A stretch of DNA of 64,000 nucleotides, from positions 1 to 64,000 of the forward strand of contig CAZAUJ010000009.1 in the NCBI GenBank assembly GCA_964488355.1. The letters are read 5' to 3'. This DNA is from Thermoanaerobaculum sp964488355. GTDB taxonomy: Bacteria > Acidobacteriota > Thermoanaerobaculia > Thermoanaerobaculales > Thermoanaerobaculaceae. Both the position numbers and the translations under genes were made by a program. This document shows, piece by piece, positions 53,179 through 63,024 of this stretch (position 1 is its first letter; each line of letters starts with the position of its first letter). The notes under the pieces were generated by a model, which was given only the letters and a program-made list of their open reading frames with translations, was not told the origin of the DNA and ran no database searches.

Positions 53179-53846
53179 TGCCGCGTTCTGTGGTTTACAC
53201 GCTGGTCATTCTGGCCGCCCTCGCTTTGGTGCCGTTGGCCCTGGTGGCGAGGGCGCGGGTAAGTACCTCGCCCTACCCACGTATTCACTTGATTCTCGAC
53301 ATGGATAACCAGCCCAAGTTCAAGGCCCAGGCGGCAAGCCCCCTCTTTGCCGATGGCCGGGCCATGCGGCCTCAGGTGGCCGGCACCGTTCCCCGCGGGG
53401 GCCTATTGGACGAGGCGGTGGCCACCGGCCGGGATGCCAGTGGCTGGCTGCAGGCAATCCCCGTGCCCCTGACTCCCGAATTGCTGCGGCGCGGGAGGGA
53501 GCGCTACGACATTTACTGTGCCCCTTGCCATGGACTTTCTGGGCACGGTGACGGCATCGTCAACCGCCGCGCCGAGCGCTTGGAGGAGGGCACCTGGACC
53601 CCGGTGGCGTCTTTTCACACCGAGACGGCGCGGTCACGGCCAGCCGGCTACATTTTCAACGCCATGACCAACGGGGTGCGCACCATGCCACCCTATGGGG
53701 TCCAAATCCCCGTGATGGACCGTTGGGCGATCGTGGCGTACGTGCGCGCCTTGCAGCGCTCGCAACATGCGCAGCTAGCGGATGTGCCCGAAGAGTTTAG
53801 GGCAGAACTAGAAACGAGGATGACGAGCCATGCCAGAAGTCGTTGA
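53178..53846 (+). CDS. actE: Alternative complex III monoheme cytochrome c subunit ActE
   Basis: The 222-residue protein has an N-terminal anchor (YTLVILAALALVPLALVA), an ActE-type region with PRIHLILDMDNQPKFKAQ and PLFADGRAMRPQVAGTV, and one c-type heme site CAPCH with the distal Met in TMPPYGVQIP. Start is ATG 53178. It overlaps actF by 17 bases. Confidence 0.92.
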   Translation: MPRSVVYTLVILAALALVPLALVARARVSTSPYPRIHLILDMDNQPKFKAQAASPLFADGRAMRPQVAGTVPRGGLLDEAVATGRDASGWLQAIPVPLTPELLRRGRERYDIYCAPCHGLSGHGDGIVNRRAERLEEGTWTPVASFHTETARSRPAGYIFNAMTNGVRTMPPYGVQIPVMDRWAIVAYVRALQRSQHAQLADVPEEFRAELETRMTSHARSR

Positions 53847-55032
53847 GCTCCTCTTGGAAAGGCGCAGCTTGGGAAGTGCCGGGGAGAAGTTTGCCCGTTA
53901 CGCCTTCCTCTTGGGTGCTTTTTGTTTGTTGGCGGGGGTGGTGGGAAGCGTGAGTCTTCCCTCTTGGGGAGATCGCTTTTTCCCCGCCTACCTCACCGCC
54001 CTGGCCTGGGTGCTTTCCCTCTCCCTGGGCGCGCTGTTTTTCGTTATCCTGCAGCATTTGGTTCACGCGGGCTGGAGCGTGGTGGTGCGGCGGCTGGCCG
54101 AGTTCTTTGCTGCTCTCTTGCCGCTGGTGGCGCTCATGGCTTTGCCGCTTTTGGCGGGCTTGGGCAAGCTCTACCACTGGAGCCATGCCGAGGCGGTGGC
54201 TGCCGACCCGATTTTGCGAACAAAGCATGCCTACCTCAACGTTCCATTTTTTCTTATTCGCTTCGCCCTTTATTTTACCTTTTGGGTTTGGGCCGCGAGT
54301 TTTTTTGCTCGGGCCTCCTGGCAGCAGGATGCCACCGGCGAGGTGGACATAACTCGTCGCTTGCAGGGGCGTGCGGCGCCTTTCATGGTGGGTTTTGCCG
54401 TGACCGTCACCTTTGCCGCCTTCGATTGGCTCATGAGCCTGGATCCCCACTGGTATAGCACCATTTTTGGTGTTTACTACTTCGCCGGTTCGGTGGTGGG
54501 CTTTTTGGCTGCGCTCATCGTCGTGGCAGTAACCCTTCAGCGGGCTGGTTTTCTGCGGCGCACGATTACCCGTGAGCACTACCACGACCTAGGCAAGCTG
54601 CTGTTCGCCTTTGTGGTGTTCTGGGCGTACATCGCCTTTTCCCAGTTGATGCTGATTTGGTACGGCAACATTCCCGAGGAGACTCAATGGCTCATGCGGC
54701 GGATGCAGGGCGGCTTCGGCCACCTCGGCTTGGTTTTGCTCTTTGGCCACTTTCTGCTACCGTTTCTTTTGCTTTTGCCCAGGAGCATCAAGCGGTTGCC
54801 GGGGGTGCTGTTTTATCCTGCGGTTTGGCTTTTGGCCATGCACTACCTCGACCTTTACTGGCTGGTGATGCCTGAGGTGGGTTCGGCCACGCCCCACCCG
54901 GTGGATGTGCTTGTGCTGCTGGGTTTGGGGGGTGTGTGGGTTGCCGGTTTCGCCCACTTGGCCAGCCGCTACCCGCTGGCCTGCCAAAAGGATCCCCGGG
55001 TGGTGGAGTCCCTGACCTTCGAAAACGCGTGA
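53830..55032 (+). CDS. actF: Alternative complex III membrane subunit ActF
   Basis: The 400-residue protein has about ten hydrophobic helices and is related to ActC/NrfD by fold. Typical blocks are FDWLMSLDPHWYSTIFGVY, FAFVVFWAYIAFSQLMLIWYGNIPEET and the HYLDLYWLVMPEV motif. With ActC it forms the ACIII membrane core. It follows actE in the canonical actABCDEF order. Confidence 0.92.
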   Translation: MPEVVELLLERRSLGSAGEKFARYAFLLGAFCLLAGVVGSVSLPSWGDRFFPAYLTALAWVLSLSLGALFFVILQHLVHAGWSVVVRRLAEFFAALLPLVALMALPLLAGLGKLYHWSHAEAVAADPILRTKHAYLNVPFFLIRFALYFTFWVWAASFFARASWQQDATGEVDITRRLQGRAAPFMVGFAVTVTFAAFDWLMSLDPHWYSTIFGVYYFAGSVVGFLAALIVVAVTLQRAGFLRRTITREHYHDLGKLLFAFVVFWAYIAFSQLMLIWYGNIPEETQWLMRRMQGGFGHLGLVLLFGHFLLPFLLLLPRSIKRLPGVLFYPAVWLLAMHYLDLYWLVMPEVGSATPHPVDVLVLLGLGGVWVAGFAHLASRYPLACQKDPRVVESLTFENA

Positions 55033-55040
55033 GGGTGGGT

Positions 55041-55346
55041 ATGGAATCCTACGAGCCGCAAAGCGGGTTGTTGGCAGTAGTAGGGGTGGTGAGCGCGGCG
55101 GTGCTCGTCGCTGCCATCGTGGTGTTGCAAGCCGTTTACTACCGTGCCGAGCAGCAGGAAAACCTCACCAAGGCGGTGATGGTCCCCAGCGAAGCACAGG
55201 CTGTTCGCGCAGAGCAGCTGGGGCAGCTGCAAGGCTACCGCGTGGTGGACCCCCAGCAGGGGATCGTGGCCATCCCCATCGAGCGGGCCATGGAGCTGGT
55301 CTTGCGCGAGGCGCAGCAGCCAGCTCAGGGAGGGACAGGAAAGTGA
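55041..55346 (+). CDS. Small single-helix protein between actF and sco
   Basis: The 101-residue protein has one N-terminal membrane helix (about 9-30) and a hydrophilic domain containing YRVVDPQQGIVAIPIERAMELVLRE. A short protein of this layout is often found between ACIII and SCO/caa3 genes. A role in assembly or stability of the ACIII-oxidase supercomplex is inferred from position only. It is coupled to the sco gene by a four-base overlap. Confidence 0.7.
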   Translation: MESYEPQSGLLAVVGVVSAAVLVAAIVVLQAVYYRAEQQENLTKAVMVPSEAQAVRAEQLGQLQGYRVVDPQQGIVAIPIERAMELVLREAQQPAQGGTGK

Positions 55347-56137
55347 AGGCTTTCACAGGCTTTTTGGCGGCGAGCCTGCTGGCGGCGGCTGCCTGGGGGC
55401 AGCGTGCAGAACCTTTGCCGAAGGAGCTGGAGGGCGTGGGCATCGAGGAGCGCCCAGGAGCCCAGGTTCCCCTGCAGGCGCGTTTCGTGGATGAGGATGG
55501 CCGCGAGGTGACGCTGGCTGAGGTGATGGGCGGCAAGCCTACCATTTTGGCCCTGGTGTACTACCGCTGCCCCATGCTTTGCGGCCTGGTGCTGCAAGGG
55601 CTGTTGCAGGGTTTGAAGGAGCTGCCGGCGACGGTGGGGGATGGATTCCAGGTGGTGACCATCTCCATCGACCCCCTCGAGACCCCTACCTTGGCCAAGC
55701 TGAAAAAGCAGACCTATTTGGCGGAGTACGGCCGGCCAGGAGCTGGTGCGGGATGGCGTTTTCTCACTGGGAAAGAGCCACAGATTCGCGCGGTGGCTGA
55801 CAGCGTGGGCTTTCACTACAAGTGGAACGAGGAGCGAGGAGAGTATGCCCATGGAGCCGCGATCTTCGTTCTGAGCCCCGAGGGAAAGCTTGCCCGAACC
55901 CTCTACGGTGTCCTTTTCGAACCACGTGCCCTCAAGTTAGCCCTGGCCGAGGCACGCGAAGGCAGGTCTTCCTTTGGTGAGGAGATCTTGCTCTACTGCT
56001 TCCATTACGATGCCAACCAGGGGCGCTACGTGGTGGCGGCTACCCGGCTTATGCGGCTGGGGGGACTGGCCACCGCGGTGACACTAGGTAGCTGGCTGTT
56101 GGTCTCTTGGCGGCGAAGCAAACGGGGGGGCTCGTGA
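55343..56137 (+). CDS. SCO1/SenC-family copper chaperone
   Basis: The 264-residue protein has a signal or anchor (FTGFLAASLLAAAAWG), a thioredoxin fold with copper-binding CPMLC (YYRCPMLCGLVLQG) and the conserved His in the YAHGAAIFVLSPEGK segment, and an extra C-terminal membrane helix (LATAVTLGSWLLVSW). It delivers copper to the CuA site of oxidase subunit II, encoded next. The stop overlaps coxB (GTGA). Confidence 0.9.
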   Translation: MKAFTGFLAASLLAAAAWGQRAEPLPKELEGVGIEERPGAQVPLQARFVDEDGREVTLAEVMGGKPTILALVYYRCPMLCGLVLQGLLQGLKELPATVGDGFQVVTISIDPLETPTLAKLKKQTYLAEYGRPGAGAGWRFLTGKEPQIRAVADSVGFHYKWNEERGEYAHGAAIFVLSPEGKLARTLYGVLFEPRALKLALAEAREGRSSFGEEILLYCFHYDANQGRYVVAATRLMRLGGLATAVTLGSWLLVSWRRSKRGGS

Positions 56138-57125
56138 GTATGGGGTTGTTCGTGGCGGAAAAGGGCCTTTTTTTACCCTTTCAGGGTTCCACGCTAGCTC
56201 CGGCAGTTGACGCTCTCTTCAAGTTTATTTTTTGGATCTCGGCCTTCTTTTTCCTGCTCATTGTCGGCCTGATGATTTTGTTTGTCATCCGCTTCCACAA
56301 ACGCCCCGGATACGTCAAGCCTAAAGAAGCGCCCACTCATAACACGCTTCTGGAAGTCACCTGGAGTGGCATACCCCTGATTTTGGTAATCATCATCGGG
56401 GTGTGGGGTTTCAAAATCTTTTTGGATATCAACACCCCCCCGGCCAACGCCTACGAGATTCAGGTGACAGGGCAAAAATGGAAGTGGCTTTTCACCTATC
56501 CCAACGGCTACGTGGATGAAGCCCTTCACGTTCCCTTGGATGAACCGGTCCGGCTGGTGATGACATCGGAAGACGTTATCCATAGCTTTTTTGTGCCTGC
56601 CTTTCGCATCAAGCGGGACGTGGTTCCCGGTCGTTACACCAAGCTATGGTTCCGCGCTACCAAACCAGGCAGCTACCATGTCTTTTGCGCCGAGTATTGT
56701 GGCACGGGTCACTCGGACATGCTCACCTCGGTTGTGGTCCACGAGCCGGGTGGCTTCGAGAAATGGTTGGAGCAAGCGAGTAACCTGCTTGCCACCCTGC
56801 CGCCCGCGGAGGCGGGACGAAAACTTTATCAGAGCCGTGGCTGTGGGCAGTGTCATTCCGTCGACGGCTCTAGTGGCATAGGTCCCAGCTTCAAAGACCT
56901 CTTCGGACATACCGTCGCTCTGCGTGGGGGTGGCAGCGTAATCGCCGACGAAAACTATTTAAGAGAGTCCATCCTCGAGCCCATGGCCAATGTGGTGGCG
57001 GGCTTCGAACCCGTAATGCCCACCTACAAAGGCCGGCTCAAAGATCAAGAAATTACCGCGCTTATTTCCTATTTGAAGTTGTTGTCGGAAAAAGGGGCTC
57101 ATAGCGCGGAGGGAGGGAAGCTGCC

Positions 57126-57129
<4 letters not shown>
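56134..57129 (+). CDS. coxB: Cytochrome c oxidase subunit II with fused cytochrome c (caa3 type)
   Basis: About 331 residues from GTG 56134 (ATG 56140 also possible). Two membrane helices (about 28-50 and 70-92) precede a cupredoxin domain with the CuA ligands: IHSFF His, then CAEYCGTGHSDM (Cys, Cys, His, Met). A C-terminal cytochrome c domain follows, with CGQCH and distal Met in MPTYKG. The fused heme domain defines a caa3 oxidase. Its stop overlaps coxA. Confidence 0.94.
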
Positions 57130-58793
<1,664 letters not shown>

Positions 58794-58803
58794 GGAGGTG
58801 GAC

Positions 58804-59583
58804 GTGGCCAGCGAACAGGCACACGTGGCACACCATTTTCCTGGGGCGAAAGAGCAGGTGGAGGCGGGCAAGCTGGGCATGTGGATCTTCCTGGCGACGG
58901 AAATCTTGCTCTTTGGCGGGCTTTTTTGTTCGTACGCGGTTTACCGCGCCAACCATCCTGAAATCTTCGTGTACGCCCACCGCTACCTGGACAAAGTGCT
59001 TGGGGGCATCAACACCGCAGTGCTGATTTTCTCGTCCTTTACAATGGCCTGGGCAGTGCGGGCGGCGCAGCTGGGTCAACAGCGGGCCTTGCAGCGGTTG
59101 TTGGCGGCCACCATAGCTTGTGGTTTCGTCTTTTTAAGCATCAAGTACGTGGAGTACGAGCACAAGTGGAAGGAAGGCTTGCTGTGGGGCAAGCGCTTCA
59201 AGCCAGTGCATAGTGAGGGAGCCGCGCCTGCCGATGTGCCACCGCCTAAGCCGCTCACCTGGGTGAACCCAGAGGAACGCAGCACGCTGCCGCCTCCTGC
59301 TGATCCGCCCCAGGGGTTGGCCCGTGGCCAGGTCCGCGACAACCACGCCGAGGTGGTACCCAAGAACGTGCAGCTTTTCTTCAGCGTCTACTTCGTCATG
59401 ACCGGCCTGCACGGGTTACACGTGGTGGCCGGCATGGTGGTCCTGGCCTGGATTTTGCTGCGAGCAAGGAAAGGGGAATTTTCCCAAACGTACTTTACCC
59501 CTGTGGACTTGGCTGGTTTGTACTGGCATTTGGTGGATTTGATTTGGATTTATCTCTTTCCTTTGCTTTACCTCATCCACTAG
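58804..59583 (+). CDS. coxC: Cytochrome c oxidase subunit III
   Basis: About 259 residues from GTG 58804 (GGGAGG six bases upstream). Helices include MWIFLATEILLFGGLFCSY and the C-terminal TGLHGLHVVAGMVVLAWIL and YWHLVDLIWIYLFPLLY, typical of subunit III. Between helices 3 and 4 is a Pro-rich hydrophilic insert of about 60 residues (about 130-190), longer than in standard subunit III. Confidence 0.92.
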   Translation: MASEQAHVAHHFPGAKEQVEAGKLGMWIFLATEILLFGGLFCSYAVYRANHPEIFVYAHRYLDKVLGGINTAVLIFSSFTMAWAVRAAQLGQQRALQRLLAATIACGFVFLSIKYVEYEHKWKEGLLWGKRFKPVHSEGAAPADVPPPKPLTWVNPEERSTLPPPADPPQGLARGQVRDNHAEVVPKNVQLFFSVYFVMTGLHGLHVVAGMVVLAWILLRARKGEFSQTYFTPVDLAGLYWHLVDLIWIYLFPLLYLIH

Positions 59584-59592
59584 GAGGACGGC

Positions 59593-59937
59593 ATGCAGGA
59601 GCACAGCAGGCTTGGCTTTGTTCACGTGGTCCCCCTGGGCGTGCTCGTGCGCGTGTGGTTGGCGCTGATGGCCCTCACGATTCTGACGGTGGCTGCCACC
59701 TGGATTGACCTGGGAAGCCTCAACCTTTGGTTGGCTTTGGCCATTGCCACCCTCAAAGCATCCTTGGTGGTGTTGTACTTCATGCACATGCGTTACGATG
59801 CCCCGTTCAACGCCATTGTTTTTCTTGCCGCCCTGCTGTTCGTTATGCTCTTTGTTGTGCTAGCTCTTATGGATACCCAGGCCTATCAGAGTGAGCTGAT
59901 CCCCGGCTACGCTCCGGGAATGGCCACCGGCCGATGA
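59593..59937 (+). CDS. Cytochrome c oxidase subunit IV-like protein (CtaF/CoxD)
   Basis: The 114-residue protein has three helices, with VRVWLALMALTILTVAATWIDLG and the family block IATLKASLVVLYFMHMRYD. It is the small subunit usual for bacterial aa3/caa3 oxidases. GGAGG precedes the ATG and it overlaps the next gene by four bases. Confidence 0.9.
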   Translation: MQEHSRLGFVHVVPLGVLVRVWLALMALTILTVAATWIDLGSLNLWLALAIATLKASLVVLYFMHMRYDAPFNAIVFLAALLFVMLFVVLALMDTQAYQSELIPGYAPGMATGR

Positions 59938-60488
59938 GCGACGAGTTGCGGCGCAGCACCGGCTGGTTGGGAATCAGGCTTTTTCTTCTGTCCTTAAGCA
60001 TCCTTTTTGCCGCCAGCGTGGTGGGAATCTTGCTGGTGCGCGCTCGAGCGGCCAGCTGGCCGCCGGAAGGCGCACCTGCGCTGCCTGGGGGGCTTTGGTT
60101 ATCCACCTGCATCATCGTGGCCAGCTCGGCCACCCTGCTCAGGGCGCAGCGCGCTCACGCCCAAGGCAAGGAAGGCCAGCTGGTGGCTGGCCTGTGGTTA
60201 ACCCTTTTCCTGGCCTTGGCTTTTTTCGCCAATCAATACCGCGCATGGCTCGTCTTGGCCCCCACCGTGCGCCTGGCCGGCACGGCTCTTTACGGCTTCA
60301 GCTTTTTCCTGCTGACGGTTCTGCACGCTTTGCACGTGCTGGGTGGCTTGGTGAGCCTGGGGGTGGTCACCCGGAAAGCGCAAAAGGGTACGCTCACAGC
60401 CAATGGGTTGGCTTACTTTGCTGCCTACTGGCACTTTCTTACGGCCGTGTGGCTAGTCATTTTCACTGCTTTGCAGCTGGCCTTTTAG
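59934..60488 (+). CDS. Second subunit III-like protein of the heme-copper oxidase
   Basis: The 184-residue protein has five helices, with TALYGFSFFLLTVLHALHVLGGLVSLG and AAYWHFLTAVWLVIFTAL, which parallel helices 4-7 of subunit III (HGxHV and YWHxVxxxW blocks). A second, shorter CoxC-like gene after coxD occurs in some ACIII-caa3 operons. Its exact role is unknown. It is the last gene of the respiratory block. Confidence 0.82.
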   Translation: MSDELRRSTGWLGIRLFLLSLSILFAASVVGILLVRARAASWPPEGAPALPGGLWLSTCIIVASSATLLRAQRAHAQGKEGQLVAGLWLTLFLALAFFANQYRAWLVLAPTVRLAGTALYGFSFFLLTVLHALHVLGGLVSLGVVTRKAQKGTLTANGLAYFAAYWHFLTAVWLVIFTALQLAF

Positions 60489-60545
60489 CCTTTTGGGGGC
60501 GTTGAGGGTCTCGCTGGCCTAAAATCAGCAGGTGGCGTTGGGCCC

Positions 60546-61229
60546 GTGGCCGAGGAAGGGGTGGGGCGTATTTCCCTTTGCCTTTATGCGGACGAGCACC
60601 TCCTGGTCGTCAACAAACCACCTGGGATCAGCGTGGTTTTTGACCGCCACCGGCAAGAGAGCTCGTACTTGTGGCGCCAGCTGTGGCAAGAGCTCGGGCC
60701 GTTGTTTCCGGTCCATCGCTTGGACCGGGACACCACCGGCGTGGTGTTGTTCGCTCGGACTGCGGCCGCGCAGCGCCAGTTGAGCGCGCAGCTGGCGCAT
60801 CATCAGCTGGAAAAGAAGTACCACGCGGTGGTGGCTCCGGTTCCCCCCTGGCAGGCCACCGCGGCCGAAGCTCCCTTGCGACCTGAAGGCGGCCGCCCGC
60901 ACCGCACGCTAGTGGACTGGGAGCTGGGCAAGCCCTCGCGCACGCTTTTTCGCGTGCTGGTGAAGCTAACAGAGGACGCCGCCCTTGTGGAGGCCCTGCC
61001 GGTCACTGGGCGCCGACATCAGGTGCGGGCCCACCTGGCTTTCCTCGGCTGTCCGCTGGTGGGTGACCGCCTTTACGGTGGCTCTCTGGCTGTGGCTCGC
61101 CCCCTGCTGCACGCCAGGTCCCTTTCCTTCCGCCACCCGCTCACCGGCTGTTGGCTGGAAGTCACGGCGCCGTACCCGGAGGATATGGCCCGCTGGCTGG
61201 AAGAAGCTGGGTGGCCAGGGGAGGGCTAG
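60546..61229 (+). CDS. RluA-family pseudouridine synthase
   Basis: The 227-residue enzyme has the catalytic HRLDRDTTGVVLFA motif (nucleophilic Asp), HLLVVNKPPGISVV and GRRHQVRAHLAFLGCPLVGDRLYGG. There is no N-terminal S4 domain, so it is of the short RluA/RluC-like form. The modified uridine in rRNA or tRNA cannot be predicted. It starts at GTG 60546. Its TAG overlaps the stop of the convergent lipid kinase gene (CTAG). Confidence 0.88.
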   Translation: MAEEGVGRISLCLYADEHLLVVNKPPGISVVFDRHRQESSYLWRQLWQELGPLFPVHRLDRDTTGVVLFARTAAAQRQLSAQLAHHQLEKKYHAVVAPVPPWQATAAEAPLRPEGGRPHRTLVDWELGKPSRTLFRVLVKLTEDAALVEALPVTGRRHQVRAHLAFLGCPLVGDRLYGGSLAVARPLLHARSLSFRHPLTGCWLEVTAPYPEDMARWLEEAGWPGEG

Positions 61230-62098
61230 ACAGGTGCTCGCACCCGCAGCGCTGCGGGCAGCACCCTTACCTCCAGCGACCCAGCGGGGACCATCCAGGG
61301 GTTGCCATCCAGGTGCGCGGGAAGAGGCTCGGTCAAAAGCTTCAGCCGGCAAAAGGAAAAGGCCTGACTGCCTGGTTGGCGGGCCAGGGTGCCGCGAAGG
61401 GCCGATACCAGCCGTAGGACCCTCGCCCAGGGCCTGAGGTCACCCACCAAACAGGCATCGAGCAGCCCATCGTCCGGCCGGGCAGTGGGTGCCAAGGGGA
61501 AGCCGCCACCGGTGGTGGGCCCGTTCTGCAGCGCCAGAATGGTCATGGGCCCCTCGTAGGTGAAGGTCTCGCTCAGCACGCGGATCCTGGGAGGGGCATA
61601 GCGGGCCAACGTGGCCAGGGTCGCCAGGAGATAGGCGCTCATGCCGCGCACCTTCTTGAGGGCGGCAGCCCGCTGGTTGATGGCGCCCAACAGGCCGAAG
61701 CCCACGGCGTTGACCGCCACGCGCTGGCCCACCAGCAGCAAATCGGCTCGCCGTTCCTGCCTCTGGCGCAAGCTTGCAGCTGCCAGTCGCCATCGCCGCG
61801 GCAGGCCCAAGGCCTTGGCCACGTCGTTTCCGGTGCCCACGGGCAGGATTCCCAGGACCCCACCCCCGGCTTGGTGCAAGCCTTCCACCACCTCGCACAC
61901 GGTCCCGTCCCCACCCACCGCCACCACCGTTTCCGCCCCGGCCGCCACCGCCTGAACTGCCAGCTCGGTGGCATGGCCCGGGGCGTTGGTCCAGACCGAT
62001 CGAACACGCAAGCCGAACGTTTCAAGGGCATGGCGAAGGCGCTGCCAGTGCTTGCCCACCTTCCCGCCCCCCGCCGCCGGGTTGACGATGAACAGCAT
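61226..62098 (-). CDS. Diacylglycerol kinase-family lipid kinase
   Basis: The 290-residue protein has the DAGK catalytic domain: IVNPAAGGGK, the nucleotide-binding VVAVGGDGTVCEVVEGL, and GILPVGTGNDVAKALGLP. It continues with a YegS/DgkB-like C-terminal domain (PDDGLLDACLVGD). The family phosphorylates diacylglycerol, sphingosine or ceramide. Because a ceramide pathway lies at 30-33.5 kb, a ceramide or sphingoid-base kinase is possible, but position (28 kb away) gives no direct support. Confidence 0.88.
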   Translation of the reverse strand: MLFIVNPAAGGGKVGKHWQRLRHALETFGLRVRSVWTNAPGHATELAVQAVAAGAETVVAVGGDGTVCEVVEGLHQAGGGVLGILPVGTGNDVAKALGLPRRWRLAAASLRQRQERRADLLLVGQRVAVNAVGFGLLGAINQRAAALKKVRGMSAYLLATLATLARYAPPRIRVLSETFTYEGPMTILALQNGPTTGGGFPLAPTARPDDGLLDACLVGDLRPWARVLRLVSALRGTLARQPGSQAFSFCRLKLLTEPLPAHLDGNPWMVPAGSLEVRVLPAALRVRAPV

Positions 62099-62174
62099 GG
62101 GCTGAATGTACCAGAAAGGCCGCGGTCTTCGACGGGGAGGCTGCTAAAGGGTATGATGGCCGGCGGGAGGCAAC

Positions 62175-62777
62175 ATGAGATACAAAAACGGTATTGCTTT
62201 GCTGATGGGCCTGGTGAGCTTCTTTGCGCTGAGCGTTGCCGCCGCTTCTGGTGAGGGGGAACCGCAGACCTCGACGGAAGAGAGGCTGGCCGCTTGGATG
62301 GCACTGGCGCAGCCGGGCGAGGAGCACAAGGCCTTGGCCCCCTTGGTGGGCAGCTTCGAGGCCGACGTGACCACCTGGGAAGGGCCGGAAGCACAGCCAC
62401 AAAAGACCACGGCCACGATGGAAACGACGTGGGTGTTGGGAGGCCGGTTTTTGCGGCAGGTGGTGAAGGGGAGTTTCGCCGGTGAGCCCTTCGAGGGGCT
62501 GGGCTATTTGGGTTTCGACCGCATGAAAAAGAAGTACGTGGGCATGTGGATGGACAGTATGGGTACGGGGGTTACGCTGAGCGAAGGCACCTTCGACGCG
62601 AAAAGCCAGACCTTCACGTTCCGAGCCGAAATGGACGACCCCGTGAGCGGCCAAAAGCTCCGTTTCCGGGAAACCCTTCGGATTTTGCCTGACGGAAACA
62701 TGTTTTCGGAGTCTTTTGTCGCCGGCCCAGACGGCAAGGAGTTCAAGCACATGGAAATTTCCTATTGGCGAAAGTAG
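62175..62777 (+). CDS. Secreted DUF1579-family protein
   Basis: The 200-residue protein has a signal peptide (about 1-24) and a lipocalin-like DUF1579 domain (LAPLVGSFEADVTTW, TTWVLGGRFLRQVVKG, FEGLGYLGFDRMKKKYVGMWMDSM). Members are common in Acidobacteria and Planctomycetes and have no known activity. GGGAGGCAAC precedes the ATG. A TATGAT at 62152-62157 with TTCGAC 18 bases upstream is a possible weak promoter. The following 247 bases (62778-63024) hold no gene I can support. Confidence 0.82.
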   Translation: MRYKNGIALLMGLVSFFALSVAAASGEGEPQTSTEERLAAWMALAQPGEEHKALAPLVGSFEADVTTWEGPEAQPQKTTATMETTWVLGGRFLRQVVKGSFAGEPFEGLGYLGFDRMKKKYVGMWMDSMGTGVTLSEGTFDAKSQTFTFRAEMDDPVSGQKLRFRETLRILPDGNMFSESFVAGPDGKEFKHMEISYWRK

Positions 62778-63024
62778 CGGATGCAAGGTGCCGCTTGGGC
62801 GTGAACCAGGTATCCCCCTGCGAGCTTGGCGGGTGTTTTACCTGCTACTGCTTCCCAGGGCCGTTGGCGGGCGACCACCTCCTCGTACCTGGGGGACATG
62901 CCAGCCTGGCTGGGCGAGCCGGCGGCGCCAGGGAAAGGGTATGCGGGCCAGTGCCCAGTCCAGCAGCGGCGGCTGAGGTAAGGCCAGCACCAAAGGCTGC
63001 CCCTGCGGTGTGCCTTGACGGCCG

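Noticed and set aside
62778..63024. Gap between the DUF1579 gene and the CTERM gene as a possible small gene or RNA
   Set aside because: The short ORFs there lack start signals and sensible composition, and the only hairpin (CCAGCC/GGCTGG) is short with no T-run.
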